A stretch of 64,000 nucleotides of DNA from Sphingobium amiense (GTDB lineage Bacteria; Pseudomonadota; Alphaproteobacteria; Sphingomonadales; Sphingomonadaceae): the NCBI RefSeq assembly GCF_003967075.1, contig NZ_AP018664.1, positions 744,001 through 808,000 on the forward strand, read 5' to 3'. The first letter of the stretch is position 1; each line of letters starts with the position of its first letter. The notes beneath the pieces are model-generated. The model was given only the letters and a program-made list of their open reading frames with translations. It was not told the origin of the DNA and searched no databases. Positions 38,897 through 50,510 of the stretch are shown here, piece after piece. A program made the translations under genes and the position numbers.

Positions 38897-39775
38897 CTAC
38901 TGAACCCGCGTCACAGCAAAGCCTTTGGCCTTCAGCATGTCGATCAGATTGCCTTCGCCCGTCAGGTGCCCCGCACCGACCGCGATGAAGGGGCGTCCCG
39001 CCATCGGCTCGATGGCCTTCACCCAGTCGCGGTTGCGCGCCGTCAGGATCGCGTCCTCGACCACCGGGTCGGGCTGTTCGCCGATCTCGTCCTCCCGCGC
39101 GATCGCCGCCATGTCGCCCTTGACCCAGGCGTTGAGGATACGGTCGTAGAGCGCCTTCATCCCCTTCGCCTCATGGATCGTCTGGACGAGCAGCCTCTGC
39201 TGCGCCGCTTCGGGCAGCGTATCGAACGCGCCAAACTGCCGCTCCACCGTCTCCAGCCCGCCGATGGGCTTGCCCGCCTTGCGGAATGCGGCGATCAGCA
39301 CCGGCTCCACCCCGTCACTCTGGCTGACGCCCAGCGACTGCTGGCTCGCCGCCGACAGCAGCATCGCCGCCGCCCAGCTTTCATAGCCTGACAGAAGCTG
39401 CGTGTTCGTGCCCCCGTCCGCCATCGCCTTGCCGAGCGCGGCGACTTCGCCGGGCGGCACGCGCTTCTCCAGCGGCGGCAGGTCGGGGCTGCGGCCCATC
39501 TTCTCGAACAGCGCCAGCGTCTTCTGCTCATCCTGAAGGTCCGCGGCTTCCAGCACCAGCCGGTCAGCCTGCGCCATCGCGTCGCGGATCGCGGGCGTCT
39601 CCCACGCGATCCCCTTGGGCAGCACATGGATGGTGCCGAACAGCCAGCCTTTCATGCCGCCGCGCTCCACCTGCCACAGCGCGGGACCGCCGCCCGTCTG
39701 CGGTTGCGGAGCAGGAGCCTTGTCACAGGCGGGGACGAGCAGAAGCGCGAAGAGCGCGAGCAGCCGGGTCAGCAT
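38897..39775 (-). CDS. TraB/GumN family lipoprotein (copy 2)
   Basis: A 292-aa protein with a lipobox (LLVPAC, Cys17) and the GumN/TraB-type fold: GWLFGTIHVLP near the N-terminus and FIAVGAGHLTGEGN near the C-terminus carry the conserved His residues. The family is related to TIKI metalloproteases; function in bacteria is not established. It is a tandem paralogue of the next gene (4-base gap, same strand). Confidence 0.82.
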   Translation of the reverse strand: MLTRLLALFALLLVPACDKAPAPQPQTGGGPALWQVERGGMKGWLFGTIHVLPKGIAWETPAIRDAMAQADRLVLEAADLQDEQKTLALFEKMGRSPDLPPLEKRVPPGEVAALGKAMADGGTNTQLLSGYESWAAAMLLSAASQQSLGVSQSDGVEPVLIAAFRKAGKPIGGLETVERQFGAFDTLPEAAQQRLLVQTIHEAKGMKALYDRILNAWVKGDMAAIAREDEIGEQPDPVVEDAILTARNRDWVKAIEPMAGRPFIAVGAGHLTGEGNLIDMLKAKGFAVTRVQ

Positions 39776-39779
39776 GACG

Positions 39780-40673
39780 TCACCGCACCACGCGGGTCGA
39801 GTCTACACCCAGCGCCCTGAGCTGGTCCTGCACGCTGCCCTTGCCCGCCAGATGGCCAGCACCCACAGCCACGAACACCGTGCCCGGTTGCGCCAGCCGA
39901 CCCCTGATCCACTTCGCCCAGTTGGCGTTGCGCCCGGTCAGCAGCACTTTGGCAAGCTCCGGCGTCGCCTCCAGCGACTCGTTCATCATCTTCGCCAGCC
40001 GGTCGGGCTGCCCCTTCTCCCAGGTGCGCAGCAGCGATCCGAATTCCTTCTCCATGTCGGGCAGGCCGTCCACCGTGGCATTGAGGAACTGCACCTGCTG
40101 GTCCATCGGCAGGTTTGCGAAGAAGCCGACCTGCTGCTCGACCGTCTCCAGCGCATCGACCTTCTTGCCCGCCGCCTGCGCCGCCGCGCGCAGCGTCTTT
40201 TCCGCGCCCAGATCGGCCTTGTATCCCATCTTCTCCAGCGGCGCGACGGACAGCAGCATCCCGCTCATCCACGGATTGAAGATCTCGAACGTCTGCCACG
40301 GCAACCCGTTGGCGCTCATCGCCGCCTGATATTTGCCGCGCGCTTCCTCGCTCAGCCGGTCCGACATCTTGACCCCGTCGCTCGCCAGCGCCAGCCGCCC
40401 CATGGTCGTGGCGATCGCTCGCGGATCGTCCGGCTCGACGATCTCCAGCACCAGTTCGTCCGATGCGTCGAACGCGCGCTTCACCTTGCCATCGAACCAG
40501 TCGATCCCCGGCTTCATCACATGGACCGTGCCGAACAGGTAGATGGTCGTGTCGGCGTCCTTGACCTGCCAAAGGGCGGGCGAAGCGGCGATCGCGTCGC
40601 GGGCCTGCGCCGCGCCCCCGATCATCAGCAGGGCGGCAGACAGGGTGCGGAGGAGGGCGGATAGCATCTTCAT
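39780..40673 (-). CDS. TraB/GumN family protein (copy 1)
   Basis: A 297-aa exported protein with a signal peptide (ending AAQA) but no lipobox. It has the same signatures as its neighbour: [13 protein letters not shown] and [14 protein letters not shown]. The ATG at 40673 was chosen because the signal peptide begins there. The two genes form an operon of divergent paralogues; the first is exported without a lipid anchor and the second is a lipoprotein. Confidence 0.83.
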   Translation of the reverse strand: MKMLSALLRTLSAALLMIGGAAQARDAIAASPALWQVKDADTTIYLFGTVHVMKPGIDWFDGKVKRAFDASDELVLEIVEPDDPRAIATTMGRLALASDGVKMSDRLSEEARGKYQAAMSANGLPWQTFEIFNPWMSGMLLSVAPLEKMGYKADLGAEKTLRAAAQAAGKKVDALETVEQQVGFFANLPMDQQVQFLNATVDGLPDMEKEFGSLLRTWEKGQPDRLAKMMNESLEATPELAKVLLTGRNANWAKWIRGRLAQPGTVFVAVGAGHLAGKGSVQDQLRALGVDSTRVVR

Positions 40674-40814
40674 GGGAAACAGATGCGCATCCATGCGCGC
40701 AAGGGCAAGCGGGTTTACCCTCTTTGCCCCGCCGCGCCCTTGACCCTTTGGCGGCGTTGCGCCAAGGCGCAGGGCCGAGTTTCCGCCAGAGAGCTTATTC
40801 AAGAAGGACCGTTC

Positions 40815-41687
40815 GTGGCCGAAGGCAAAGCGCTTTCCTTTCAGGATCTGATCCTGACCCTGCACGCCTATTGGGGGCGGCAGGGCTGCGTCATCCTACA
40901 GCCCTATGACATGGAAGTGGGCGCGGGCACCTTCCATCCCGCGACGACCTTGCGCGCGCTCGGCCCTGACGCTTGGAACGCCGCCTATGTCCAGCCCAGT
41001 CGCCGCCCGACCGACGGCCGCTATGGCGAAAATCCCAACCGGCTCCAGCATTATTACCAATATCAGGTCATCATGAAGCCGTCCCCGGCCAACCTTCAGG
41101 AACTCTATCTGGGGAGCCTCGCGGAAATCGGCATCGACCCGCTGGTCCATGACATCCGCTTCGTCGAGGATGACTGGGAAAGCCCGACGCTGGGCGCGTG
41201 GGGGCTGGGCTGGGAAGTCTGGTGCGACGGCATGGAAGTCACGCAGTTCACCTATTTTCAGCAGATGGGCGGCTTCGACTGCAAGCCCGTCGCGGGCGAG
41301 CTGACCTACGGTCTCGAACGGCTCGCCATGTATATTCAGGGCGTCGACAGCGTCTATGACCTGAAATTCAACGATGCGGGCGTGACCTATGGCGACGTGT
41401 TTCTCGAAAATGAGAAGCAGATGTCGAAATGGAATTTCGAGGTCGCGAACACCGACAAGCTGTTCCAGTGGTTCCGGGACTGCCGCGCGGAATATGACCA
41501 GTGCATCGAAAACGGCGTCCCGCTCGCCGCCTTCGAACAGGCGATCAAGGCGTCCCACACCTTCAACCTGCTCCAGGCGCGGGGCGTCATCTCCGTGCAG
41601 GAACGCGCCAGCTATATGGGTCAGGTCCGCGACATGGCGAAGGGCAGTTGCGAAGCGTGGATGAAGAGCAACGGGTGGGCTGCATGA
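40815..41687 (+). CDS. glyQ: Glycyl-tRNA synthetase alpha subunit
   Basis: A 290-aa class II synthetase subunit that activates glycine. [39 protein letters not shown] and [12 protein letters not shown] are family signatures. The start is GTG at 40815 after AAGAAGGA. The stop overlaps the glyS start. Confidence 0.96.
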   Translation: MAEGKALSFQDLILTLHAYWGRQGCVILQPYDMEVGAGTFHPATTLRALGPDAWNAAYVQPSRRPTDGRYGENPNRLQHYYQYQVIMKPSPANLQELYLGSLAEIGIDPLVHDIRFVEDDWESPTLGAWGLGWEVWCDGMEVTQFTYFQQMGGFDCKPVAGELTYGLERLAMYIQGVDSVYDLKFNDAGVTYGDVFLENEKQMSKWNFEVANTDKLFQWFRDCRAEYDQCIENGVPLAAFEQAIKASHTFNLLQARGVISVQERASYMGQVRDMAKGSCEAWMKSNGWAA

Positions 41688-43846
41688 GCGACTTCCTCCT
41701 CGAACTGCGCTGCGAGGAAATCCCGGCGCGGATGCAGGTGAAGGCGTCCGAAGACCTCGCCCGCCTCTTTGCGGAGGAACTGGCGAAGTCCGGCCTGACG
41801 CCCGCCGCCATCGACAGCTTCGTCACGCCCCGCCGCCTCGCGGTCATCGCGCGCGATTTGCCAGATACTAACTCGCAATGGGAAGCTCGGATCGTAGAGC
41901 GGAAAGGGCCGAGGGGAGATGCCCCGCAGGTCGCCATTGAAGGGTTCATGCGGTCTCTCGCAGAGAATGAGATAGTGGAACTGAAGGAAACTTCTAAGGG
42001 CCACGTCTGGTTCGCAAAAAGCGTTTCTACTCCGAAAACCGCCTCTGAGATTTTGGCCGAAGCGGTCCCCGCCGTCATCCGCGCCTTCCCCTGGCCCAAG
42101 TCGATGCGCTGGGGCGCGGCCAGTCAGACCACCGAAAGCCTGCGCTGGGTCCGCCCGCTGCAGGGCATCGTCGCGATCCTCGGCGAGGAACTGGTGGACA
42201 TCGAGGTCGAGGGGATCAGGTCCGGCTTCGCGACGCTCGGCCACCGTTTCCACCATCCGGGCGAGATCACCATCGGCGGCGCGCACGACTATGCGGAAAA
42301 GCTGCGCGCCTGCCATGTGATCGTTTCCCATCAGGATCGGCAGGCGATCATCGAGGCGAAGTCTGCGGAGGCCGCCGCCGCGCATGGCTACAGCGTCATC
42401 GAGGACAAGGGGCTGGTCGCGGAGAATGCGGGCCTCACCGAATGGCCGGTGCCGCTGCTCGGCGATTTCGATCCGGCCTTCCTTGAGGTTCCGCCTGAAG
42501 TCATTCAGCTAACCCTCAGGATAAACCAGAAATATTTCGTGCTAAAGGACGCGACAGGCAAGCTTGCCCCCGCCTTCATCTGCACCGCCAATATCGAGGC
42601 GAAGGACGGCGGCGCGGCGATTATCGCGGGCAACCGCAAGGTGCTCGCCGCGCGCCTTTCCGACGCCCGCTTCTTCTGGGAACAGGACCGCAAGACGCGT
42701 CTCGCGGACCACGGCAAGAAGCTGGAGCGCATCACCTTCCACGAAAAACTCGGCACCGTCGCCGACAAGGTGGAGCGCGTCGCGAAACTCGCCCGCTGGC
42801 TGGTGGAAGAGGGGATCGTCAAGGGCGCGGACCCCGACCAGACCGAGCAGGCGGCCCGTCTCGCCAAAGCCGACCTCGTCACCGAAATGGTCGGCGAATT
42901 CCCGGAGCTTCAGGGCGTCATGGGCGGCTACTACGCGCGCGCCGAACGCCTAACCGACGCCGTGGCCGACGCCATCCGCGACCATTATAAGCCGGTCGGG
43001 CAGGGCGACGAAGTCCCCACCGCGCCGGTGACGGTGGCGGTGAGTCTGGCGGATAAGTTGGATACTATCGTCAAGTTTTTCCAGCATGATATGAAGCCGA
43101 GTGGGTCGAAAGATCCGTTCGCTCTCAGGCGCGCCGCGCTCGGTGTCATCGCCATTGTTCTGGAAAATCGCTTAAAGCTCGATCTGTCCGATGCCACGAC
43201 GATAGCGTCGGCCGAGCAATTGCATGTCACCGGCCTGTTTCCGGCAGAGGAGGTGATCGACTTCTTCGCCGACCGCCTCAAGGTCCAGCAAAAGGAAGCA
43301 GGCGTCCGTCACGACCTGATCGACGCGGTGTTCGCGCTCGGAGGCGAGGACGACCTCGTCCGCCTGCTCGCCCGCGTCCATGCGCTCCAGTCCTTCGTCG
43401 CGACCGACGACGGCACGAACCTGCTCGCAGGCTACAAGCGCGCCGCGAACATCCTCAGGAAGGACGCGCCCGACCTCTCTTCCACCCGTCACCCCGGCCT
43501 TGAGCCGGGGTCCCGCTTCTCTGACGAAGCGGAAGGCAGCGGGACCCCGGATCAGGTCCGGGGTGACAATAATCCCGTGTCCCTCTACACCCCCGAACCC
43601 GCCGAAGCCGCCCTCATCGCCGCGCTCGACGCCGCCGAGCCGCTTGCGCGGCAGGCGGTCGCGGACGAGCGGTTCGCCGATGCGATGGCCGCGCTGGCGA
43701 CGCTCCGGTCGCCTATCGACGCCTTCTTCGATAGCGTCACGGTCAACGACGCCGACCCGGAAAAGCGCGCGACTCGTCTCGCCCTTCTGGCGCGTGTTCG
43801 TGACGCGGTGCATCAGGTTGCTGACTTTTCGAAAATTTCGGGATAG
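41684..43846 (+). CDS. glyS: Glycyl-tRNA synthetase beta subunit, with an inserted palindromic repeat
   Basis: A 720-aa beta subunit (tRNA recognition; HD-like fold and C-terminal anticodon-binding DALR-like domain). [14 protein letters not shown] and FVTPRRLAV start the protein, and [14 protein letters not shown] is the conserved central region. It is ~25-30 residues longer than usual because an 80-bp palindromic element (43488-43567) is read through in frame near residues 602-629 ([20 protein letters not shown]). Short stretches (about 41865-42060 and 43040-43200) use AT-richer codons than the rest. It overlaps glyQ by 4 bases. Confidence 0.94.
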   Translation: MSDFLLELRCEEIPARMQVKASEDLARLFAEELAKSGLTPAAIDSFVTPRRLAVIARDLPDTNSQWEARIVERKGPRGDAPQVAIEGFMRSLAENEIVELKETSKGHVWFAKSVSTPKTASEILAEAVPAVIRAFPWPKSMRWGAASQTTESLRWVRPLQGIVAILGEELVDIEVEGIRSGFATLGHRFHHPGEITIGGAHDYAEKLRACHVIVSHQDRQAIIEAKSAEAAAAHGYSVIEDKGLVAENAGLTEWPVPLLGDFDPAFLEVPPEVIQLTLRINQKYFVLKDATGKLAPAFICTANIEAKDGGAAIIAGNRKVLAARLSDARFFWEQDRKTRLADHGKKLERITFHEKLGTVADKVERVAKLARWLVEEGIVKGADPDQTEQAARLAKADLVTEMVGEFPELQGVMGGYYARAERLTDAVADAIRDHYKPVGQGDEVPTAPVTVAVSLADKLDTIVKFFQHDMKPSGSKDPFALRRAALGVIAIVLENRLKLDLSDATTIASAEQLHVTGLFPAEEVIDFFADRLKVQQKEAGVRHDLIDAVFALGGEDDLVRLLARVHALQSFVATDDGTNLLAGYKRAANILRKDAPDLSSTRHPGLEPGSRFSDEAEGSGTPDQVRGDNNPVSLYTPEPAEAALIAALDAAEPLARQAVADERFADAMAALATLRSPIDAFFDSVTVNDADPEKRATRLALLARVRDAVHQVADFSKISG
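43488..43567. repeat. Palindromic repeat inside glyS
   Basis: Two 30-nt arms (43488-43517 and 43538-43567) are near-perfect reverse complements (about 27 of 30) around a 20-nt centre. The sequence, with GTCACCCCGG at both ends in inverted orientation and CCGGGGT cores, resembles small dispersed palindromic elements that occur throughout sphingomonad genomes. Here it sits in an ORF without a stop or frameshift, encoding an added loop. Whether it is mobile is unknown. Confidence 0.85.
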
Positions 43847-43984
43847 AGCAACGAAATGACAAAACTTGCGGGAACTATGCGAAGTTAAGGCAGCTAAATC
43901 CTATCGCATCTCGCAATATCTCGCTAATGCGGCTAGATTGTTGCATCGCACAAACTCGGCAATCAGTGCAGGGAGAGCCGGACC

Positions 43985-46684
<2,700 letters not shown>

Positions 46685-46689
46685 CAAAG

Positions 46690-46720
46690 AAGGGCGGGAA
46701 GCGATCTTCCCGCCCTTTCC
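46690..46720. terminator. Bidirectional terminator
   Basis: A 12-bp perfect stem (AAGGGCGGGAAG at 46690-46701 with its complement at 46706-46717) and a 4-nt CGAT loop sits 6 bases after the ppdK stop and 22 bases before the stop of the convergent gene. The trailing T and the A-rich flank on the other side allow it to work in both directions. Confidence 0.8.
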
Positions 46721-46742
46721 ATATTCCAATGCTCAGGCGGCG

Positions 46743-47246
46743 TTACCGCGCGCCGGTCAGTCGACCCAGCAGACCCGGCTTTCCCTCGCCGCGTTCCAGC
46801 GCGACAGCCTGACCTCTCCAGTCGTCGCGAGAAATGGTGCCGGGGGAAAGCCCCAGCCGCGCCTCCAGCGTCGCCTCCTGTTCGGCATTGAGCGCCGCGA
46901 TCTGGCCATAACGCTGATAGCCGGCCTCATTGAGCGCAACCTCCTCACGCTGGCTGATGCCGCTGATCCGGCTCAGATCGTCGCGGCCAGGGGCAGCGGC
47001 CGCCACTGTCGCCGCGCTGGCGCCTCCAGCGCTGACCGGCGCCGCGTGGCGCTCCAGTTCCCGCACGCGCGCCTCCGACGCTTCAAGACGGGCCTCCCTG
47101 TCCTTGAGCGCCGTGCGATGAGCGACCTTCTCGTCCTGCCACAGCCGCTTGAACCGTCCGCGTCCGCTCGTCATCAGGCCCAGTATCCAGCCGATCACGA
47201 GCGCAATCGCCAGCAGCGCCAGGTCGTTCATCGTGAAGCTCATCAT
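46743..47246 (-). CDS. Membrane protein with helix-hairpin-helix-like C-terminus
   Basis: A 167-aa protein with one N-terminal transmembrane segment (residues ~6-24, LALLAIALVIGWILGLM), a charged helical, probably coiled-coil stretch (~35-70; ALKDREARLEASEARVREL), an Ala/Gly-rich linker and a C-terminal domain with LSRISGISQREEVALNEAGYQRYGQIAALN. That end resembles the helix-hairpin-helix/flap-nuclease-like domain fused to membrane anchors in many alphaproteobacteria. Function is unknown. The ATG at 47246 has AAGGAGAG upstream. Confidence 0.65.
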   Translation of the reverse strand: MMSFTMNDLALLAIALVIGWILGLMTSGRGRFKRLWQDEKVAHRTALKDREARLEASEARVRELERHAAPVSAGGASAATVAAAAPGRDDLSRISGISQREEVALNEAGYQRYGQIAALNAEQEATLEARLGLSPGTISRDDWRGQAVALERGEGKPGLLGRLTGAR

Positions 47247-47370
47247 GGCACTCTCCTTCGCGCACAGGAACGAGGGAAGGGTGGAAAAGTTGCCGACGCC
47301 TTTTCGGAGCGCAAAGTGCAAAAAGGGGGTTGCCCAATCTGCCGCGCGCTTCTATCTGCGCGTCTCCAAT

Positions 47371-47447
47371 GCACCCGTAGCTCAGCTGGATAGAGCATCA
47401 GACTACGAATCTGAGGGTCGGACGTTCGAATCGTTCCGGGTGCGCCA
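47371..47447 (+). tRNA. tRNA-Arg (ACG)
   Basis: A 77-nt tRNA. The acceptor stem GCACCCG pairs with CGGGTGC, the anticodon is ACG in CTACGAA, the T-loop is GTTCGAATC and the 3' CCA is encoded. The anticodon will read as ICG after deamination. The 3' part (47403-47447) is also the antisense coding end of the island recombinase, marking the likely integration site. Confidence 0.97.
47403..47447. other. Likely attachment (attL) region of the island
   Basis: From the anticodon to the CCA end of tRNA-Arg, 45 bases serve both as tRNA and as the last 14 codons plus TAG of the minus-strand recombinase gene. An integrase gene abutting a tRNA 3' end is the usual layout of a tRNA-targeting island. The second copy (attR) would lie beyond the window; no other copy was seen inside it. 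Confidence 0.6.
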
Positions 47448-49100
47448 TTTTGGATCAAAGGCACGAACGCCTAGCACCGCCGCCTCTACGCCAGAGGCGG
47501 CGGTAAGCGTTCGGAGTAACTCACTGCGCAAGCCGCGAATCCGAACCTCCGTCTTACTGACCACTTCGACACGCTGGGCGACCGCGCGGACGTGATCGCG
47601 CGCGAATGAGCCATCGCCCCGCCGGAGCTTTCTGCGCGCCGCCATTGCGAAGGCGCGCAGGCTCTCGGGCGTGATGGTCGGGCCGATCTTCTCAATATGG
47701 GCTACCGCCCGTTCGGCGTCGCCCCTGGCCTGGTCGCGTGTTGCCGTCAGTTCGGCGATTCGATCCTTGAGCGAAGGATCGCTCACATCGATGACGCCAT
47801 TTTCGATCGCATCATAGAGACGCTTGAGCTTGGCTTCGGCCTCGGTCGCGCGGCGCTCCAGATCGGCGACATGAAGGCGCCGCTGATCCACCCATTCGTC
47901 GCGGCGTTCGAGGATCTGATCCATCATCTCCTCAAGCCGCTTCGGATCGAGCAGGCGCCACTCCAGATGCCCGACGACGGCTTCGTTCAGCCGATCCATC
48001 GGGACCGTGATGCCGGGGCAGCCCTTCGCGCCCTGCCGCGCCTTCGTGGAACAGGTGTAATAGCGATACTCGCGGCCGACGCTGCTGGTGCCGGTGCGCA
48101 GCGTCATGGCTCCGCCGCAGCATGCGCAAAAGCAGATGCCGGTGAGCAGCGTCGGGCCGCCCACAGCCATCGGCGGCATCATCTTCGGGCTGCGTGCCTT
48201 GAGCGACCGCTGCACGGCCTCGAACTCAGCCTCAGAGATAATGGCGGGCACTTCCATGATGGCGTGCTCGCTCTCGGGCTTGGGCGCCTTGGTGCGATAG
48301 TCCCGATAGTTGAACTTGTGCCGGCCAATATAGGTCGTGCGGGTGAGCACCTGATGCACTCCCGCGATGCCCCAGCGCCCGCCGTCGCGGGTGCGGATGT
48401 TGTTGTCGTTGAGCCACGTCGCGATGGCCTTGAGGCCCATCGGGCCGTTATCATCGACGCCATTCAGCGCCATACGGTAGACGCGCCGCACAGTCTCGGC
48501 CTGGATCGGGTCGATCTCCAGCTTCTTCTTGACCTTCGCGCCGCGGTGCCCGGCCTCGACGATCCGATAGCCGATGGGTGGCCGCGCGCCGTTCCAGAAG
48601 CCTTGCCGCGCGTTCTCCTTCATCGACCGCAGCGTGTGCTTGCCGTTCTCCTTCGACTGATATTCGTCGAACAGCGTCATGATCTGGCGCATCATCACGC
48701 TCATCGGATCATCGCCCAAATCCTGCGTGATCGAGATCAGTCGCACGCCGTTCTTCGCCAGCTTGCGGACGTAGAACTCGAACTGGAACTGGTCGCGGAA
48801 GAAGCGCGAGAAGCTGTGGACGAGAATGACGTTAAACGGCGACGGCTTCTGCATCGCCGCGTCGATCATTGCCTGAAACGCCGGCCGGCGATCGTCGGTC
48901 GCGGTGTTGCCCGGCTCGACGAACTCGGCCGCAACCTCCCAGCCGCGCGACAGGCAATAGCCTTCGATCTGGCGGCGCTGGTCGGGGATGGACAGGTCGC
49001 TCTCGGCCTGACGGCCGGTGGAGACGCGCAGATAGAGCGCGGCACGGGCCGTCGCCATGACCGGCGGGGTGTCCTCGACGCGAAGGGCGGCGTCGGTCAT
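47403..49100 (-). CDS. Large serine recombinase (island integrase)
   Basis: A 565-aa recombinase. The N-terminal resolvase domain has the catalytic S27 in LRVSTGRQ. The Recombinase domain (residues ~165-290) and the zinc beta-ribbon (CFCACCGGAMTLRTG near 340) follow, then a coiled-coil region. Its last 14 residues, ending NVRPSDS, are read from the opposite strand of the tRNA-Arg gene, so the C-terminus would change when the element excises. Large serine integrases insert DNA at specific att sites with little homology. It is preceded by a small gene ending 18 bases upstream. Confidence 0.93.
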   Translation of the reverse strand: MTDAALRVEDTPPVMATARAALYLRVSTGRQAESDLSIPDQRRQIEGYCLSRGWEVAAEFVEPGNTATDDRRPAFQAMIDAAMQKPSPFNVILVHSFSRFFRDQFQFEFYVRKLAKNGVRLISITQDLGDDPMSVMMRQIMTLFDEYQSKENGKHTLRSMKENARQGFWNGARPPIGYRIVEAGHRGAKVKKKLEIDPIQAETVRRVYRMALNGVDDNGPMGLKAIATWLNDNNIRTRDGGRWGIAGVHQVLTRTTYIGRHKFNYRDYRTKAPKPESEHAIMEVPAIISEAEFEAVQRSLKARSPKMMPPMAVGGPTLLTGICFCACCGGAMTLRTGTSSVGREYRYYTCSTKARQGAKGCPGITVPMDRLNEAVVGHLEWRLLDPKRLEEMMDQILERRDEWVDQRRLHVADLERRATEAEAKLKRLYDAIENGVIDVSDPSLKDRIAELTATRDQARGDAERAVAHIEKIGPTITPESLRAFAMAARRKLRRGDGSFARDHVRAVAQRVEVVSKTEVRIRGLRSELLRTLTAASGVEAAVLGVRAFDPKWRTRNDSNVRPSDS

Positions 49101-49118
49101 GGCATGATCCTCCTTATC

Positions 49119-49367
49119 TCACGGCAAGGGTCCGAACAGGTCGTCCAGCTCCTTGCGCAGATGGCCTTCGATGACGCGCAACTCGGCGTCGCCGATCGGA
49201 ACCCGCTCGGGCCAATCGTCCGTGACCGTGATCGAACCGCCATCCTTGACGGCGCGCGGGCGGGACGAGGCGCGCTTCGCTGGCGCCTGCATATAATCGT
49301 GCAGGTCGTCGAGACCGTCCGACCAGCCGCGCGGCGCGCGACGACGACGTTTGCGAGACAGGGCCAT
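49119..49367 (-). CDS. Small protein upstream of the recombinase
   Basis: An 82-aa protein: a basic N-terminus (SRKRRRRAP), a Trp-containing segment (GWSDGLDDLHDYM) and an acidic C-terminal helix (AELRVIEGHLRKELDDLF). I do not recognise a named family, although small proteins of similar layout lie beside serine recombinases in other alphaproteobacterial islands as I recall. Position and size fit a recombination directionality factor; that is inference. It ends 18 bases before the recombinase start, so the two are probably co-transcribed. Confidence 0.55.
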   Translation of the reverse strand: MALSRKRRRRAPRGWSDGLDDLHDYMQAPAKRASSRPRAVKDGGSITVTDDWPERVPIGDAELRVIEGHLRKELDDLFGPLP

Positions 49368-49434
49368 GCGCCAACGCTGATGCCCGCCTGCGCTGGGTGC
49401 AAACAATTCGGGCGGGCGTAGCGCAAATAGGGGC

Positions 49435-49926
49435 TCATGGCGGCTCCGGCGAAGCCGTCGCCAGGCGCTCTTGTGTGTCCGACTCGCTCGCAGCCGCCAA
49501 CAGAGCCGCCCAATCGTCGGGCGGATTGCCCTTGTCGAGCATTTTGCGGAACACCGCATAGGCATCCGACTTTGATCCGTAGGTGCGCAGTGTGTTCTCG
49601 TCGTTCACCCAGGCGAACACGATAACTTTGGCGCTGGTGCTGTAGCGGAAGAACAGCCGGAACCGGCCGCCGCCGAACTTCGCCCGAAACCAGTGCTTGC
49701 GGTCGTCGCCCAACGTGCCGCCCTGGCGGTATTCGGGTCGCGTCGGGTCTTGCGGAATGGTCTCGAAGACGAGCTGGCGCATCGCCGCCAGCAGCTTCGC
49801 ATTGGCCGACTTGTGCCAGCCGCGCGGGTCTTTTTCTCGCAGACGCTCGACGGCCGTCCCCAGCTTCTCGATTTGGTCGAGAAACAGGGGGTGGGCAATG
49901 AGCTGCCACCCGTTGACGACCGTCAT
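49435..49926 (-). CDS. yhaV: YhaV-family type II toxin
   Basis: A 163-aa ribonuclease toxin of the YhaV/PrlF family. GWQLIAHPLFLDQIEKL, RQLVFETIPQDPTRPEYRQG, HWFRAKFGGGRFRLFFRY and FAWVNDENTLRTYGS match the family. YhaV cleaves mRNA on ribosomes. Its ATG overlaps the stop of the antitoxin gene, as is normal for such pairs. In the island it may stabilise the element. Confidence 0.88.
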   Translation of the reverse strand: MTVVNGWQLIAHPLFLDQIEKLGTAVERLREKDPRGWHKSANAKLLAAMRQLVFETIPQDPTRPEYRQGGTLGDDRKHWFRAKFGGGRFRLFFRYSTSAKVIVFAWVNDENTLRTYGSKSDAYAVFRKMLDKGNPPDDWAALLAAASESDTQERLATASPEPP

Positions 49927-50252
49927 TAGAGATCGACATCGCCGTCGATCGGCGCATCGAGATCGACCTTAACGCCCTCGGTCAGCGCAGCGATGCGTTC
50001 GGCGAGCGCGGGGGACAGCGCGGTCAACGCCTCGGGCCGGCGTTTGATGTCCTCGGCCAGAAACGCCAGAAAGCTGTCGATCGCTGGATCGTCATGCTCG
50101 GCATCGGCGCGATGCACCGACACCCCATGCTCATCGACGCGAAATGCGATCTTGCCACCGTAATCGACGCCGAGCGCTTGGCGGACGGACTTCGGTATCG
50201 TCGTCTGGCCCTTGGCGGTGATGGTGCTGACTTCTTCGAGCAACGCCGGCAT
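49926..50252 (-). CDS. prlF: PrlF-family antitoxin
   Basis: A 108-aa antitoxin with an AbrB/SpoVT-like DNA-binding N-terminus (VSTITAKGQTTIPKSVRQAL) and an acidic C-terminal tail that would bind YhaV. The ATG at 50252 was chosen as the AbrB domain begins there; an in-frame start at 50273 adds seven residues. It probably represses its own promoter through the inverted repeat at 50279-50296. Confidence 0.88.
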   Translation of the reverse strand: MPALLEEVSTITAKGQTTIPKSVRQALGVDYGGKIAFRVDEHGVSVHRADAEHDDPAIDSFLAFLAEDIKRRPEALTALSPALAERIAALTEGVKVDLDAPIDGDVDL

Positions 50253-50278
50253 GGCTAGGTCTCCTCTGCCCACAGAAT

Positions 50279-50296
50279 GTAAGGAAAATACCTTAC
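50279..50296. promoter_or_regulatory. Palindromic operator of the prlF-yhaV pair
   Basis: GTAAGG-N6-CCTTAC, a perfect 6-bp inverted repeat, lies 27 bases upstream of the prlF start. Its place in front of a toxin-antitoxin operon and its AT-rich centre fit an autoregulatory site for the AbrB-type PrlF protein. It also lies 215 bases upstream of the divergent qat genes and may influence both. Confidence 0.55.
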
Positions 50297-50510
50297 CTTG
50301 TCAAGGCGGGGCCTTCCGCCGGCCTTACATCCTTGGCGGCCCATCCCCGGTGTTCAGTCCGATAGAGGAAAAAACTGCTTGATTGCTCCCCGTTGGACTT
50401 GCCGGAGGTCCAGCAGAACATATGGCGGAGCCTGTCTTCTTCCGGCAATGTTGCGTGCGGGGCTTCACTATTACAACCGCCGCGAGTCGTGGGGCGGAAG
50501 CGGGGGCGGG

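Noticed and set aside
43488..43567. A transcription terminator inside glyS
   Set aside because: The hairpin is long, but has no T tract and sits in the middle of an intact coding frame.
47697..49421. A 574-codon plus-strand frame across the recombinase
   Set aside because: The minus strand carries the catalytic Ser, Recombinase and zinc-ribbon signatures; the plus frame is a shadow.
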